Part shown: piece after piece, positions 1 to 9,073 of the stretch | Layout of the letters: every line of letters begins with the position of its first letter | Position numbering within the stretch: position 1 is the first letter of the stretch | DNA from: Terrimicrobium sacchariphilum | GTDB taxonomy: Bacteria; Verrucomicrobiota; Verrucomicrobiia; Chthoniobacterales; Terrimicrobiaceae | Assembly (NCBI RefSeq): GCF_001613545.1 | Contig: NZ_BDCO01000002.1 | Span: forward strand, 1,426,001 to 1,490,000 | Direction: 5' to 3' | DNA: 64,000 bases | Translations under genes and position numbers: made by a program | Notes under the pieces: generated by a model | Seen by the model: only the letters and a program-made list of their open reading frames with translations | Databases searched by the model: none | What the model was told of the DNA's origin: nothing

Positions 1-167
1 GCGTGTGGGACGATGCCGAATACCCGCTGCGTCGCGAGCGCGTCGGCCAGCATCTTCCTGTAGCGCGGCTCAAAGATATAGAGAGGCACGAGTGAGCCAG
101 GAAAAAGCAGCACGCCGGGCAAAACCATCACGCCCAGCACCTCGGGAAGTTCGATTTCCAGTTTCAC
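1..167 (-). CDS. LON substrate-binding domain protein (partial, N-terminus only)
   Basis: The minus strand reads in frame from a GTG at 167 to the window edge, so about 55 residues are visible and the C-terminus lies outside. The segment has the start of the LON N-terminal fold: a short beta strand (KLEIELPEVLGV), then VLPGVLLFPGS and the hallmark PLYIFEPRYRKML, ending in RVFGIVP. Stand-alone LON-domain proteins of about 200 residues are common in bacteria and lack the AAA+ and protease parts of Lon; their role is unclear. No ATG lies upstream in frame, so GTG is the best start; an internal ATG at 128 would cut into the first strand. Confidence 0.75.
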   Translation of the reverse strand, partial: MKLEIELPEVLGVMVLPGVLLFPGSLVPLYIFEPRYRKMLADALATQRVFGIVPH

Positions 168-244
168 TAGGAATGTTACGTTTCGTCTCCCGGATGGACG
201 CTCGTTCTTCTCGCTATTGTCGGATTTTCGTCTAAAGTTCCGCC

Positions 245-967
245 ATGGCTTCAGGCAACCCTGCATTCAACGAGAAGACCTTTCAGCAGATCAGCCGCTC
301 CGGCGGCGCCGCCATGACCGTCACGGGAACGATTTCCAAGACGGCCATTCTCCTTCTCCTGGTCATTCTCGGCACCACCTTCACGTGGAATCTCTCTGGT
401 CCCCTGGCCATGCCGCTCATGTTTGGAGGCATGATCGGCGGATTCATCGTCAGCCTCGTCACCATCTTCAAAAAGGAATGGGCTCCCGTGACTGCGCCAA
501 TTTACGCGATCCTTCAGGGCTTGTTCCTCGGCGGTATCTCGGCGGCGTATAATGCGCAGTTTCATGGCATTGTCCTGCAGGCGGTGTTGCTCACCTTTGG
601 CGTGGCGGCAGCCATCCTCGGCCTGTACCAGACCCGTGTCATTCGTGTGACGCAGCGACTGCGCTCCATCATCTTCGCCGCTACGGCGGGCATCGCGATT
701 TACTACCTCATCGCCATGGGAATGAGCTTCTTTGGCATGCAGGCGCCCATGATCTGGGATACCGGCTGGCTGGGCATCGGATTCAGCGTCTTTGTCGTGA
801 TCCTTGCCGCCTTCAACCTCCTCCTCGACTTTGACCTGATCGAGCAGGGCGTGGCCTACGGCGCTCCCCGCTACATGGAGTGGTATTGCGGTTTTGGCAT
901 CATGGTCACCCTCGTGTGGCTGTATCTCGAGATTCTCCGCCTGCTCAGCAAATTGCAGCGGCGCTAA
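245..967 (+). CDS. Bax inhibitor-1/YccA family membrane protein
   Basis: 240 residues, mostly hydrophobic. After a soluble N-terminus (about 30 residues, NPAFNEKTF) come seven likely membrane segments, as in BI-1/YccA (UPF0005) proteins. NPAFNEKTF followed by MTVTGTISKT is typical of the bacterial YccA-like branch. The C-terminal LLDFDLIEQGV and the acidic residues in the last helices fit the proposed di-aspartyl pH sensor of the BI-1 fold. Members are inner-membrane proteins tied to calcium leak or FtsH protease modulation; the exact role here is unknown. It lies upstream of mqnC on the same strand with a 29 bp gap. Confidence 0.85.
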   Translation: MASGNPAFNEKTFQQISRSGGAAMTVTGTISKTAILLLLVILGTTFTWNLSGPLAMPLMFGGMIGGFIVSLVTIFKKEWAPVTAPIYAILQGLFLGGISAAYNAQFHGIVLQAVLLTFGVAAAILGLYQTRVIRVTQRLRSIIFAATAGIAIYYLIAMGMSFFGMQAPMIWDTGWLGIGFSVFVVILAAFNLLLDFDLIEQGVAYGAPRYMEWYCGFGIMVTLVWLYLEILRLLSKLQRR

Positions 968-996
968 CTTTCAAATCGTAGGAATAGATAAGGATT

Positions 997-2088
997 ATGT
1001 CGGCAGTATTGGATGGCAGTTCGGTGGTGGACAAGGTGCTCGATGGAGCGCGCATCGATCAGGATGACATGCGGGAGCTGTATCGCTTGCCCCTGCAGGA
1101 ACTCGGCGCACTGGCGGATTTTCGTCGACGCGTAGCCAAGAAGGACGCCTACGATGGCCGCGGCAATGACGTCGTCACCTACATCGTCGACCGCAACGTC
1201 AACTACACCAACGTCTGCAACGTCTACTGCAAGTTCTGCGCGTTCTACCGCACGGAGAAAGATGCCGACCACTATGTCCTGAGCCGCGAGGAGCTCGACC
1301 AGAAGCTCGATGAACTCGCCGCCGAGGGCGGTGTACAGGTGCTGCTGCAGGGCGGGCACAATCCCAGCCTCAAGATCGACTTCTACCTCGATATGCTCTC
1401 CCACATCCGGGAGAAATATCCGCAGATCAACATCCACGGGTTCAGCCCGCCGGAGTTCAATCACTTCTCCGAGGTCTTCCAGATGCCGCTGCGCGAGGTC
1501 GTCGCAAAGTTCAAGGAAGCCGGTCTCGGGTCCATTCCCGGCGGCGGTGGTGAAATCCTCGTCGACCGTGTGCGCAACCGCATCGCTCCGCTGAAGTGCG
1601 ACAGCGATCACTGGCTCGAGGTCATGCGCATCGCGCATCAGCTCGGCATGCGCTCCAGCGCCACCATGATGTTTGGCCACGTCGAGACGCTCGATGATCG
1701 CCTTGAGCATCTCCAGCGCCTGCGCGATTTGCAGGATGAGACGCATGGCTTCACGGCCTTTATCTGCTGGACCTTCCAGCCGGAGAATACCCGCCTCAAG
1801 GCCGAGACGGTGACCTCTGCGGAGTACCTGCGCATGCAGGCTCTCGCCCGCATCTTTCTCGACAACTTCGACAACGTGCAGAGTTCCTGGGTTACCCAGG
1901 GGCCAAAGATCGGCCAGGTTGCGCTCAAGTACGGGGCGAACGATTTCGGCAGCGTGATGATGGAGGAAAATGTGGTGTCCAGCGCGGGCACGACCTTCCG
2001 CCTCAACGCCGGCGACATCGAGCGTCTCATTCGCGAGGCGGGCTACGAGCCGCATCGCCGCAGTACCTGGTATTCCCTGCTGAACTAG
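997..2088 (+). CDS. mqnC: Cyclic dehypoxanthinyl futalosine synthase
   Basis: 363 residues of a radical-SAM enzyme. The cluster motif CxxxCxxC is at Cys74, Cys78 and Cys81 (NVCNVYCKFCAF), directly after DRNVNYTN, the usual MqnC context. A glycine-rich GSIPGGGGEIL and the TFQPENT segment are also family hallmarks. MqnC closes the spiro ring of dehypoxanthine futalosine in the futalosine route to menaquinone, so the organism probably makes menaquinone this way. MqnA, MqnB, MqnD and MqnE are not in the window. The start ATG has AAGGA just upstream. MqnE and CofH are related, but the sequence fits MqnC best. Confidence 0.93.
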   Translation: MSAVLDGSSVVDKVLDGARIDQDDMRELYRLPLQELGALADFRRRVAKKDAYDGRGNDVVTYIVDRNVNYTNVCNVYCKFCAFYRTEKDADHYVLSREELDQKLDELAAEGGVQVLLQGGHNPSLKIDFYLDMLSHIREKYPQINIHGFSPPEFNHFSEVFQMPLREVVAKFKEAGLGSIPGGGGEILVDRVRNRIAPLKCDSDHWLEVMRIAHQLGMRSSATMMFGHVETLDDRLEHLQRLRDLQDETHGFTAFICWTFQPENTRLKAETVTSAEYLRMQALARIFLDNFDNVQSSWVTQGPKIGQVALKYGANDFGSVMMEENVVSSAGTTFRLNAGDIERLIREAGYEPHRRSTWYSLLN

Positions 2089-2103
2089 CCGCGGGATCGC
2101 TGG

Positions 2104-3096
2104 ATGGCCCGCCGGAAGTCGTTTGACTGGTTCGTTCCCGCTCTCGGGCTGGCGATCCTCCTGGCTTTGGTATTACCTGAGCCTGGGGGCAAGCACGGGC
2201 CGTTGCACGCCGAGATCCTGAACAAGGTCGGCGTGGCGCTGATCTTCTTCCTGCATGGAGCCAATCTGTCTTTTGGCGCGTTGAAAGCGGGCGCCATGCG
2301 CTGGCAGTTGCACACGGTCGTGCAAGTCTGCGTCTTCGTCCTGTTTCCGCTTATGGGCCTCGGCTTGTGGTATTTGCTTGCCGGTCGCATCCCGGAGGAC
2401 CTGCGCATCGGGTTCATGTTTCTCTGCGCTCTGCCCTCGACGGTGTCTTCCTCCGTCGCGCTCACCGGCATCGCCCATGGCAACGTGGCGGGCGCGATCT
2501 TCAATGCCACCATATCGAGCATCATCGGCATTTTCGTCACGCCTCTGTGGATGGCTGGCGTGCTCCACACCCAGGGGCAGTCGCTCAATCTCGGCGACGT
2601 CATTCTCGATCTCGTCATCTGGCTCCTGATCCCGCTGATCATCGGGCAGGTGCTCCGCCCCTGGATCGGGCATTTCGTGCACCGGCACAAAAAGGTGCTC
2701 TCCCTCACCGATCGGCTGGTGATTCTTTTCCTCGTCTACAGTTCCTTCTGCGACTCGGTTCTCTCCGGCGTCTGGAAAGGAAAGGGACCCGACCTCATCG
2801 GGCTCGCCCTGGGCGGCGGCATCGTGATGTTTGTCCTGGCTCTCATTGTGACCAACTTCATCAGCCGCGCGCTCAAATTCTCCGAGGAGGACCGCATCGC
2901 CGCCGTCTTTTGCGGATCGAAGAAGTCTCTCGCAGCCGGCGTGCCGATGGCCAATATCCTCTTTGCCGGCAATCCGGGCCTCGGGCTCATCCTGCTGCCC
3001 ACCATCCTCTATCACGCCTCGCAGCTGGTTATTTGCTCGTGGCTGGCGCGGCGGTGGGCCAACCGTCCCGGCATCGACCATTCGCAATCGCATTGA
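2104..3096 (+). CDS. Bile acid:sodium symporter-like transporter (SBF-like)
   Basis: 330 residues with about nine or ten hydrophobic segments. The pattern FDWFVPALGL, then FFLHGANLSF, then LPSTVSSSVALT and GNVAGAIFNATISSIIGIF marks the SBF-like (YfeH-type) branch of the bile acid/arsenite transporter superfamily. These are inner-membrane sodium-coupled transporters of organic anions; the substrate cannot be told from sequence. The gene starts 15 bp after mqnC and probably shares its transcript, but a link to menaquinone is only positional. A later segment CGSKKSLAAGVPMA corresponds to the second pseudo-repeat crossover. Confidence 0.85.
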   Translation: MARRKSFDWFVPALGLAILLALVLPEPGGKHGPLHAEILNKVGVALIFFLHGANLSFGALKAGAMRWQLHTVVQVCVFVLFPLMGLGLWYLLAGRIPEDLRIGFMFLCALPSTVSSSVALTGIAHGNVAGAIFNATISSIIGIFVTPLWMAGVLHTQGQSLNLGDVILDLVIWLLIPLIIGQVLRPWIGHFVHRHKKVLSLTDRLVILFLVYSSFCDSVLSGVWKGKGPDLIGLALGGGIVMFVLALIVTNFISRALKFSEEDRIAAVFCGSKKSLAAGVPMANILFAGNPGLGLILLPTILYHASQLVICSWLARRWANRPGIDHSQSH

Positions 3097-3131
3097 CCGA
3101 ACTCCCGCCGAGTGGCAGGTCAGTAGGCGTC

Positions 3132-4172
3132 ATGTCGGTTGTCCTCACCATTTCCGCCCTCCGCTCCCAAGCTCGGGAGGGTGCTGTCGCCGCCAAGGTC
3201 CGCGCCCAGGTCGATGACCTCATCCGGAAGGAGGATCGCAACGCCAAGCCCTTCTGGGAGGTAAAGCTCCGCGATGGCGGTGACGCCCTGGCGCTCAAGG
3301 CCTGGAACAGTTCGTCCAACTTCGCCGTCTGCGAGGAGCTCGAGCGTGGCGACACGGTCGAGGTGGAGGGGGAGTTTAGCATCGGCTCGTACGGCCTGGA
3401 TGCCCAACGCTGGACGATGCGATACCTCACCAAGGACGAGGAAAAGCAGCTTTTCGAGGGTGACGCGGAAACGCGTGCGGTGAACGAGGCGGATTTCGCC
3501 TCCGTGACGCGCCTGGTCGAGTCCATCCGGGAACCGCGCCTCTCGGCGCTTTGCCGCACATTCCTGGCGGAGTTTGGCCCGCGCTTCCGCCGCGCCGCCG
3601 CCGCGCGGAACAACCACCACGCCTTTCGAGGTGGCCTGCTGCGCCATACCGCGCAGATGATGATCTCCGCCGATGCGATCTCCGGGGTTTACCCGGCACT
3701 GAATCGCGACCTCCTGCTGGCCGGCACGCTTTTCCACGACTCCGGCAAGCTCTGGGAAATGTGTCCGCCGGAGAATGGATTCGAGGTGCCTCGTGAACTG
3801 CGCGGCGAACTCCTCGGCCACATCACCATCGGCATCGAACTGGTCAACAGCCTGTGGCGGAAAATCGCCACGGAGGAGTGGAAGACTCTCCATCCCGCCA
3901 GCGAGGACATCCGCGCCCACCTGCTGCACCTTGTGGCGGCCCACCATGGCGAATTGGAATACGGTTCTCCGATCGAGCCCAAGACGCCCGAGGCGATCGC
4001 TCTCCACTACATCGACAATCTCGATGCCCGTCTGGAGATGATCTTCACCGCGTACAAAAAGCAGCCGGAAATCGCACCGGGCGTTCGCGAGCGAGTCTGG
4101 GCGTTGAATGTTTCGCCCGTGAATGCGCTGCCTGCGTGGGAAGCTTCTGGAGAGGATACCACCGGAGCCTGA
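3132..4172 (+). CDS. OB-fold/HD-domain 3'-5' exoribonuclease, YhaM-like
   Basis: 346 residues from the ATG at 3132. An N-terminal OB-fold-like part (about 1-90, with WEVKLRDGGDALALKAW) is followed by an HD phosphohydrolase domain: GLLRHTAQM supplies the first His, LFHDSGKLWE the HD pair, VAAHHGELEYG the next His residues, and HYIDNLDARLE the final Asp. This order matches the YhaM family of 3'-5' exoribonucleases acting on RNA and single-stranded DNA. The open frame extends upstream through the transporter gene in another frame; that part is spurious. The start lies 35 bp after the transporter stop. Confidence 0.85.
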   Translation: MSVVLTISALRSQAREGAVAAKVRAQVDDLIRKEDRNAKPFWEVKLRDGGDALALKAWNSSSNFAVCEELERGDTVEVEGEFSIGSYGLDAQRWTMRYLTKDEEKQLFEGDAETRAVNEADFASVTRLVESIREPRLSALCRTFLAEFGPRFRRAAAARNNHHAFRGGLLRHTAQMMISADAISGVYPALNRDLLLAGTLFHDSGKLWEMCPPENGFEVPRELRGELLGHITIGIELVNSLWRKIATEEWKTLHPASEDIRAHLLHLVAAHHGELEYGSPIEPKTPEAIALHYIDNLDARLEMIFTAYKKQPEIAPGVRERVWALNVSPVNALPAWEASGEDTTGA

Positions 4173-4293
4173 TCACCCTGCCTGCAAAGTCTCCGGGTTT
4201 GCACCCGTGGCCTGCAATCGCGCGCCTCCCTTCGCCGCGCTACCCTTTTGAGCAGGTTGAGTTGGGTCTCCGGTAGTTCCTTTCCTTTAAGCT

Positions 4294-4707
<414 letters not shown>

Positions 4708-4738
4708 TTATGGCGTCCCGCCCCATCCTCTTTGCCAG

Positions 4739-6133
4739 GTGGACGCCGTCATCGAACGCAAGCTAAGCGAGGGCCGGTCGCTGTTGATTCAGCGCGACGC
4801 TGTCCGCTTCGGCGCGTGGGCATCGGCAGGAGCCGTCGGGCTCTGGGTCGTGCTGGCCGTGATGGCCTGGCGCTGGCCTTCTGTGCCGTGGTCGATTTTC
4901 AGTGCTGGTCTGATCGTGGTCGCGGCGTGGATTTTCGCAATCGCCATGGCTGCCTTTCGCTGGCGCGATAAGGGGCCGGTGGCGCTGGCGCTCGATGCCA
5001 CGCGCACGACGAAAGACCGCTTTGTCACCGCGCTGGAGCTTGGCGAAAATGGTGGGGCGGCTCTTGGCAACGAACTGGCTGCTTTTGCCCGCGATTATCG
5101 TTTCCCGGATGTTCTGAAACCTCGCCCGCCCCGGCTGGCTGTCGCGTTGGTGCTCACGGGAGTCGTTCTGGTTCTCTGCGTGGCGACCCTCGATCATTTC
5201 CGCCGCGTCGGCTTGCAGCCCGACGTCGCCACCGCCTCCCGGCTGCTGGATCAGGCCAAACGCGAGGTAACCAAGGTCGCTCCTCCCGAGTCTCCCCTGC
5301 GCAAGGAGGAGGAAAAACTTGAGGAGGCCCGCCAGCAGCTCGGCAACTCGACCGATCCGATGCGCGATGCACTGCGGGCGATCGCCGATCTGGAGCGACG
5401 GCTGGCTTCAGCCTCCGCCTCTCCGCTGACGGATGAGGAAAAGGAGGCGCTCGCGAAAGCCCTGGCGGAAAACGAACCTCAGGCCGCCCAGGCTCTTTCC
5501 TCTGGCAACGACCGGGAGGCCGCCGAGCAGATCGCGCAGATGGACCCCGAGGCGCTGGCCAAGGCCCTCGAGCAGGCGGCGCAGCATCGGGAGAACTCCC
5601 GCCTGCAGGACCTGGCTCGCAAGGCTGCCGAACAGGCCCGCCGGGAGCTGGCCCAAGGCCTCGCTTCCGCTGGCAACAGCGGCGCCCAGCGGCGCTTGCA
5701 GCAGGCTCTGCGGGAGATGAAGGCAGGCGGCCAGGGGCAGCAGCAACAAGGCCAGGGGCAGCCGGGAATGGATCTGGCCCAGGGCAAGGGCGGAGAGAAG
5801 CAGGATGGCTCGGCTCCCGAGGACAACGCTCCGCCTGGGGGTTCCCCCGGCAGCGAGCACGACGAGGGACGCGGTGAGGACATCAAAGGCGAGAAAGACG
5901 CCCTTGCCGCCAAAGGCTCCGACGAGCAGCTCACCGGTGAGATGGGGCAGGGGCAATCCCGGGTCAATACCTACAGCACCTCCGGTGGCGACAATGCCCG
6001 CAGTGCCCGCGCCATCCGCGATGGGGGAGCCGTGCAATCTGCGGAACTCGACACCGTCACTCCCGAAAACATCCCTCCCGGCTCGCGCATCCTCGTGAAG
6101 CGGTACTTCGACTCCGTCCGCCCCAAGGAATGA
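4739..6133 (+). CDS. Membrane-anchored coiled-coil protein upstream of MoxR
   Basis: 464 residues from a GTG at 4739 (AGG just upstream); an ATG at 4661 would add 26 unlikely residues. Three hydrophobic segments lie near residues 25-46, 51-74 and 133-152. A long Ala/Glu/Gln-rich helical region follows (about 170-350), then a Gln/Gly-rich low-complexity stretch and an acidic tail. The N-terminus resembles the DUF4175-type proteins found beside MoxR ATPases in Planctomycetes and Verrucomicrobia, probably acting at the inner membrane as a partner or target of the ATPase. The function is unproven. The gene ends 45 bp before moxR. Confidence 0.65.
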   Translation: MDAVIERKLSEGRSLLIQRDAVRFGAWASAGAVGLWVVLAVMAWRWPSVPWSIFSAGLIVVAAWIFAIAMAAFRWRDKGPVALALDATRTTKDRFVTALELGENGGAALGNELAAFARDYRFPDVLKPRPPRLAVALVLTGVVLVLCVATLDHFRRVGLQPDVATASRLLDQAKREVTKVAPPESPLRKEEEKLEEARQQLGNSTDPMRDALRAIADLERRLASASASPLTDEEKEALAKALAENEPQAAQALSSGNDREAAEQIAQMDPEALAKALEQAAQHRENSRLQDLARKAAEQARRELAQGLASAGNSGAQRRLQQALREMKAGGQGQQQQGQGQPGMDLAQGKGGEKQDGSAPEDNAPPGGSPGSEHDEGRGEDIKGEKDALAAKGSDEQLTGEMGQGQSRVNTYSTSGGDNARSARAIRDGGAVQSAELDTVTPENIPPGSRILVKRYFDSVRPKE

Positions 6134-6178
6134 ACGCGCTTGATCTCCTTTCCCTTTACCCTCCAACCTTGACTTCCC

Positions 6179-7153
6179 ATGCCTGAACCATCTGAGACCG
6201 ACGCCCGCGAATTTTGCCGAGCCTTTGACGCCCTCCAGCAGGAAATGGAGAAGGTGCTGGTCGGCCAGAAAGAGGTCATCGAGGGCGTGCTCACCGCCTT
6301 CTTTGCCGGTGGCCACACGCTGCTGGAAGGCGCTCCCGGCCTCGGAAAGACGGTGCTCGTCCGCACGCTGGGCGATGCTGCGGGGCTGAAGTTCTCCCGC
6401 ATCCAGTTCACGCCCGATCTCATGCCGGGCGACATCATCGGGACGAATCTCATCGTCGAGGACGAGCATGGAAAGAAGCGCTTCGAGTTCGAACCCGGGC
6501 CGGTCTTTGCCAACCTCGTGCTGGCCGACGAAATCAACCGCGCCACGCCCAAGACGCAAAGCGCCCTGCTTGAGGCCATGCAGGAGCGGCAGGTTTCCGT
6601 CTCCGGCGTTCGCCATCCCGTGCCGTCGCCCTTCCTCGTCCTCGCCACGCAAAACCCGCTGGAGATGGAGGGCACGTACCCGCTGCCCGAGGCGCAACTC
6701 GATCGCTTTTTGCTGAAGCTGCATGTCGAGTATCCCGGGGCGGAGGACCTGCATGAAATCCTGCGCCGCACCACCACCCAGGATCATCCGACGGCGAAAC
6801 CCGTCGATGTCGGTGGCTGGAGCCGCTGGCAGGAGCTGATCCGCAGCGTGCCGACCGCCCATGAGGTGGAGGCGCGTGCCGTGTACATCGTGCTTGCGAC
6901 CCATCCGGAGCGTGGAGAGGCCGTGCCGCTGGCGAAGAAATACGTCCGCTACGGCGCCAGTCCGCGTGCCGCCCAGGCGCTCATGCTCTGCGCGAAAATC
7001 TCCGCCCTGCGCGACGGGCGCTTTCACGTCAGCAAGGACGACATCGATCGCTGGGCGCTGCCCGCTTTGCGCCACCGCCTCATCCTGAACTTTGAGGGCG
7101 AGGCGGAGGGCATCACCACCGAGGCGGTGATCCGCGAAGCCCTCGGGGCATAG
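6179..7153 (+). CDS. MoxR family AAA+ ATPase
   Basis: 324 residues. Walker A is GAPGLGKT (51-58), Walker B is LVLADEINRA, and the family segments TPKTQSALLEAMQERQVS and LATQNPLEMEGTYPLPEAQLDRF are intact. The C-terminal lid domain contains RYGASPRAAQAL. MoxR ATPases act as chaperones for maturing protein complexes, usually with a DUF58 and VWA-domain proteins encoded just downstream. Here the next gene is on the opposite strand 8 bp away, so that partner set is missing from this locus and only the upstream membrane protein is a neighbour. Confidence 0.92.
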   Translation: MPEPSETDAREFCRAFDALQQEMEKVLVGQKEVIEGVLTAFFAGGHTLLEGAPGLGKTVLVRTLGDAAGLKFSRIQFTPDLMPGDIIGTNLIVEDEHGKKRFEFEPGPVFANLVLADEINRATPKTQSALLEAMQERQVSVSGVRHPVPSPFLVLATQNPLEMEGTYPLPEAQLDRFLLKLHVEYPGAEDLHEILRRTTTQDHPTAKPVDVGGWSRWQELIRSVPTAHEVEARAVYIVLATHPERGEAVPLAKKYVRYGASPRAAQALMLCAKISALRDGRFHVSKDDIDRWALPALRHRLILNFEGEAEGITTEAVIREALGA

Positions 7154-7160
7154 GCAATAC

Positions 7161-7658
7161 TCAGGCCTCCGCCTGAGCGGTCTTGGCCTGGAGGATTTTT
7201 TCCACGGTGCGCGTGGTCGAGCGTCCCTCGACCATGTCGGCGAGGACGACCTTGCCGCCGTTGGCCTCCACGACCTCGCGGCCGCTGACATAGTGCGCCC
7301 AGTCCTTGCCCTTCACGAGTACATCGGGGAGGATTTTTGCGATCAGCTCCTTGGGCTCGTCTTCGTTGAAGACGACCACGGCGTCCACGCAGCGGAGTGC
7401 CCGCAGGACAAAAGCCCGGTCTTCCTCGCAGTTGATCGGGCGCTCGGGCCCCTTGTTGGCGCGGCGCACGGAATCATCGCTGTTGAGGCCGATGACGAGA
7501 GCGTCGCCCTGTTGGCGGGCAAATTCCAGATAGGTGACGTGGCCGCGATGGAGGATGTCGAAGCAGCCATTGGTGAAAACCAGTTTGCGGCCCTCGCTAT
7601 GCAGGCGGTCGCGAAATTCACGGGCCTGGGAGGGTGTCCAAAGAGTGTTGTCTGTCAT
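7161..7658 (-). CDS. rfaE2: D-glycero-beta-D-manno-heptose 1-phosphate adenylyltransferase
   Basis: 165 residues of a nucleotidyltransferase of the cytidylyltransferase fold. TNGCFDILHRGH (29-40) contains the HxGH nucleotide-binding motif, and EGRSTTRTVEKIL near the C-terminus is the ISTTxxI-like signature. It activates heptose 1-phosphate with ATP to ADP-heptose for LPS core synthesis, the function of the C-terminal half of E. coli HldE. The kinase half is a separate gene (rfaE1) about 7 kb away on the other strand. The start overlaps the stop of the TPR gene by 4 bp (ATGA), and this is the last gene of the long minus-strand operon. Confidence 0.93.
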   Translation of the reverse strand: MTDNTLWTPSQAREFRDRLHSEGRKLVFTNGCFDILHRGHVTYLEFARQQGDALVIGLNSDDSVRRANKGPERPINCEEDRAFVLRALRCVDAVVVFNEDEPKELIAKILPDVLVKGKDWAHYVSGREVVEANGGKVVLADMVEGRSTTRTVEKILQAKTAQAEA

Positions 7659-8464
7659 GCGTCGTTGGGCAGCGCGGCGATGTTGTCTCGCAGGTTTTGC
7701 AGCTCCGGGTCATCCTCCGCGCGGAATGAGCGGTAGATTTGCGAGGCGCCATGGTAGTAGGCGCGAGCCTGGTCGTACTTTCCCATCGCGTGATAAACCA
7801 CGCCGAGGTTTGCCATTGATTGGGCGACCTCCGGGTGCATCGGACCAAAAGTTTTTTCCCGGATGCCCAGGGCCTGCATGTGCAGGCTCTCGGCTTCGTC
7901 ATATTGGCGGCACTCGGTGCGGGCCACGCCGAGGTTGTTGAGCGCCGTGGCGGTCTCGGGATGATTGTGCCCATGCATGCGCGTGGCGGCTTCCAGGGCC
8001 TGCGTGTAGTCTTTGGCGGCTGCGGCAGAGTCGCCAAGATGGCGATGAATACTGCCAAGATGATTCAGCAGGAGTGCATGCTGGGAGAAATCCCGCTGGT
8101 CTTCGTACAGTGCGACGGCTTCCTGCGTGCGCTTGATTGCTTCATCGTGACGGCCTAGTCGCTCAAAGAGCAGCCCGAGCTTGGCCGAGAGGCGGGCCTG
8201 CGAGGAGTGGGCGCCGAGGCGCTCCGCCGTTTCCCGGGCTTCCTCGAAGTACTTGGCCGATTCGACATCCTCCCCGGCGGCTTGAAATACATCACCGACG
8301 ATTTCCAGCGCATCGCACATGCGGACGCTGTCCGGACGCAGGACGAGGCGCGCGGAAGACAGGAATTTCTTGCTGATTTCGCAACAATCCTGAGCGCGCG
8401 AAACCTGCCGTTCGGACTCAAAGTCCCGGCATAAAACTTCCCACAAATTGGACGTCGTCTGCAT
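7655..8464 (-). CDS. Tetratricopeptide repeat protein (kinesin-light-chain-like repeats)
   Basis: 269 residues from the ATG at 8464, which lies 17 bp after the recO stop; the open frame extends upstream only through recO. At least five TPR units of about 42 residues are visible in the second half, for example LNNLGVARTECRQYDEAES and MANLGVVYHAMGKYDQARA. The spacing and the (H/M)P(E/D) turns resemble kinesin light chain type repeats. No signal peptide or enzyme domain is seen, so it is probably a cytoplasmic protein-interaction scaffold of unknown partner. It sits between recO and rfaE2 with overlap on the rfaE2 side. Confidence 0.75.
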   Translation of the reverse strand: MQTTSNLWEVLCRDFESERQVSRAQDCCEISKKFLSSARLVLRPDSVRMCDALEIVGDVFQAAGEDVESAKYFEEARETAERLGAHSSQARLSAKLGLLFERLGRHDEAIKRTQEAVALYEDQRDFSQHALLLNHLGSIHRHLGDSAAAAKDYTQALEAATRMHGHNHPETATALNNLGVARTECRQYDEAESLHMQALGIREKTFGPMHPEVAQSMANLGVVYHAMGKYDQARAYYHGASQIYRSFRAEDDPELQNLRDNIAALPNDA

Positions 8465-8481
8465 GCTGCGCCGGATTGGCT

Positions 8482-9060
8482 TTATTCTGTGTGATCCGGC
8501 GGTGGCTGGCGAGCGGATTTTTTCTGCTCCAGGAACCGCCACGCAGTCTCGCGAGAGGCCGGGAGGCGTCCGTAAAGCGACTCGAGAGCCTGCGCCGGAC
8601 TGAGGCCTCCCGAGGCGTCGTAAACGCCCAGCTCGCGGCAAAGCTCCTTTTCAAAATGGAGCAGCCCCTTGGCTTCAGCCGGAGTGTTTTGTACGTAGTC
8701 GAGGCCCCGCTTGAGCAGGTCAAAGATCTCCGGCGCGGGACTCATGGCGGGGGCGGCGCGGCCGGCCAGCTCCGCAAAATACGCCGCGAGGTAAAAACCG
8801 CCGCTGCCCGCGCGATTCGGGTCGAAGGCTCCCAGGACGTGGCTTTCCTGGAGCACGTGCAGGTCGCTCTTGGTGCTGACGCGGAAATTGATCTCGGCGA
8901 GATAAAACAGGTCGAGCTTCCCCGCAAACGGGCTGCCCGCCTTCCGCGCGCCGCGAGCCACGGTGCGCACGGCGCCATGTTCCTCGGTGAGCCAGGAGAT
9001 GATCAGGCTGGTCTCGGACCAGTTGGTTTTACGCAGGAGGATGGCCCGGGAGGTTTCCAT
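8482..9060 (-). CDS. recO: DNA repair protein RecO
   Basis: 192 residues, shorter than the usual 230-250. It begins with the RecO OB-fold: ETSRAILLRKTNWSETS, then EHGAVRTVARGARK, and continues with LDLFYLAEINF, a typical RecO strand. The C-terminal helical part is reduced and the four-cysteine zinc site of many RecO proteins is not seen. RecO loads RecA at single-strand gaps with RecR. The gene follows the DUF2017-like gene by 13 bp on the same transcript. Confidence 0.85.
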   Translation of the reverse strand: METSRAILLRKTNWSETSLIISWLTEEHGAVRTVARGARKAGSPFAGKLDLFYLAEINFRVSTKSDLHVLQESHVLGAFDPNRAGSGGFYLAAYFAELAGRAAPAMSPAPEIFDLLKRGLDYVQNTPAEAKGLLHFEKELCRELGVYDASGGLSPAQALESLYGRLPASRETAWRFLEQKKSARQPPPDHTE

Positions 9061-9073
9061 GCGGCGGGTGAGG

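Noticed and set aside
4186-4205. CGGGT/ACCCG hairpin after the YhaM-like gene as terminator
   Set aside because: The stem is only 5 bp and no T tract follows on either strand.
5408-7291. A 627-codon open frame on the minus strand
   Set aside because: It is antisense to the moxR pair and overlaps rfaE2; composition and lack of motifs show it is not coding.
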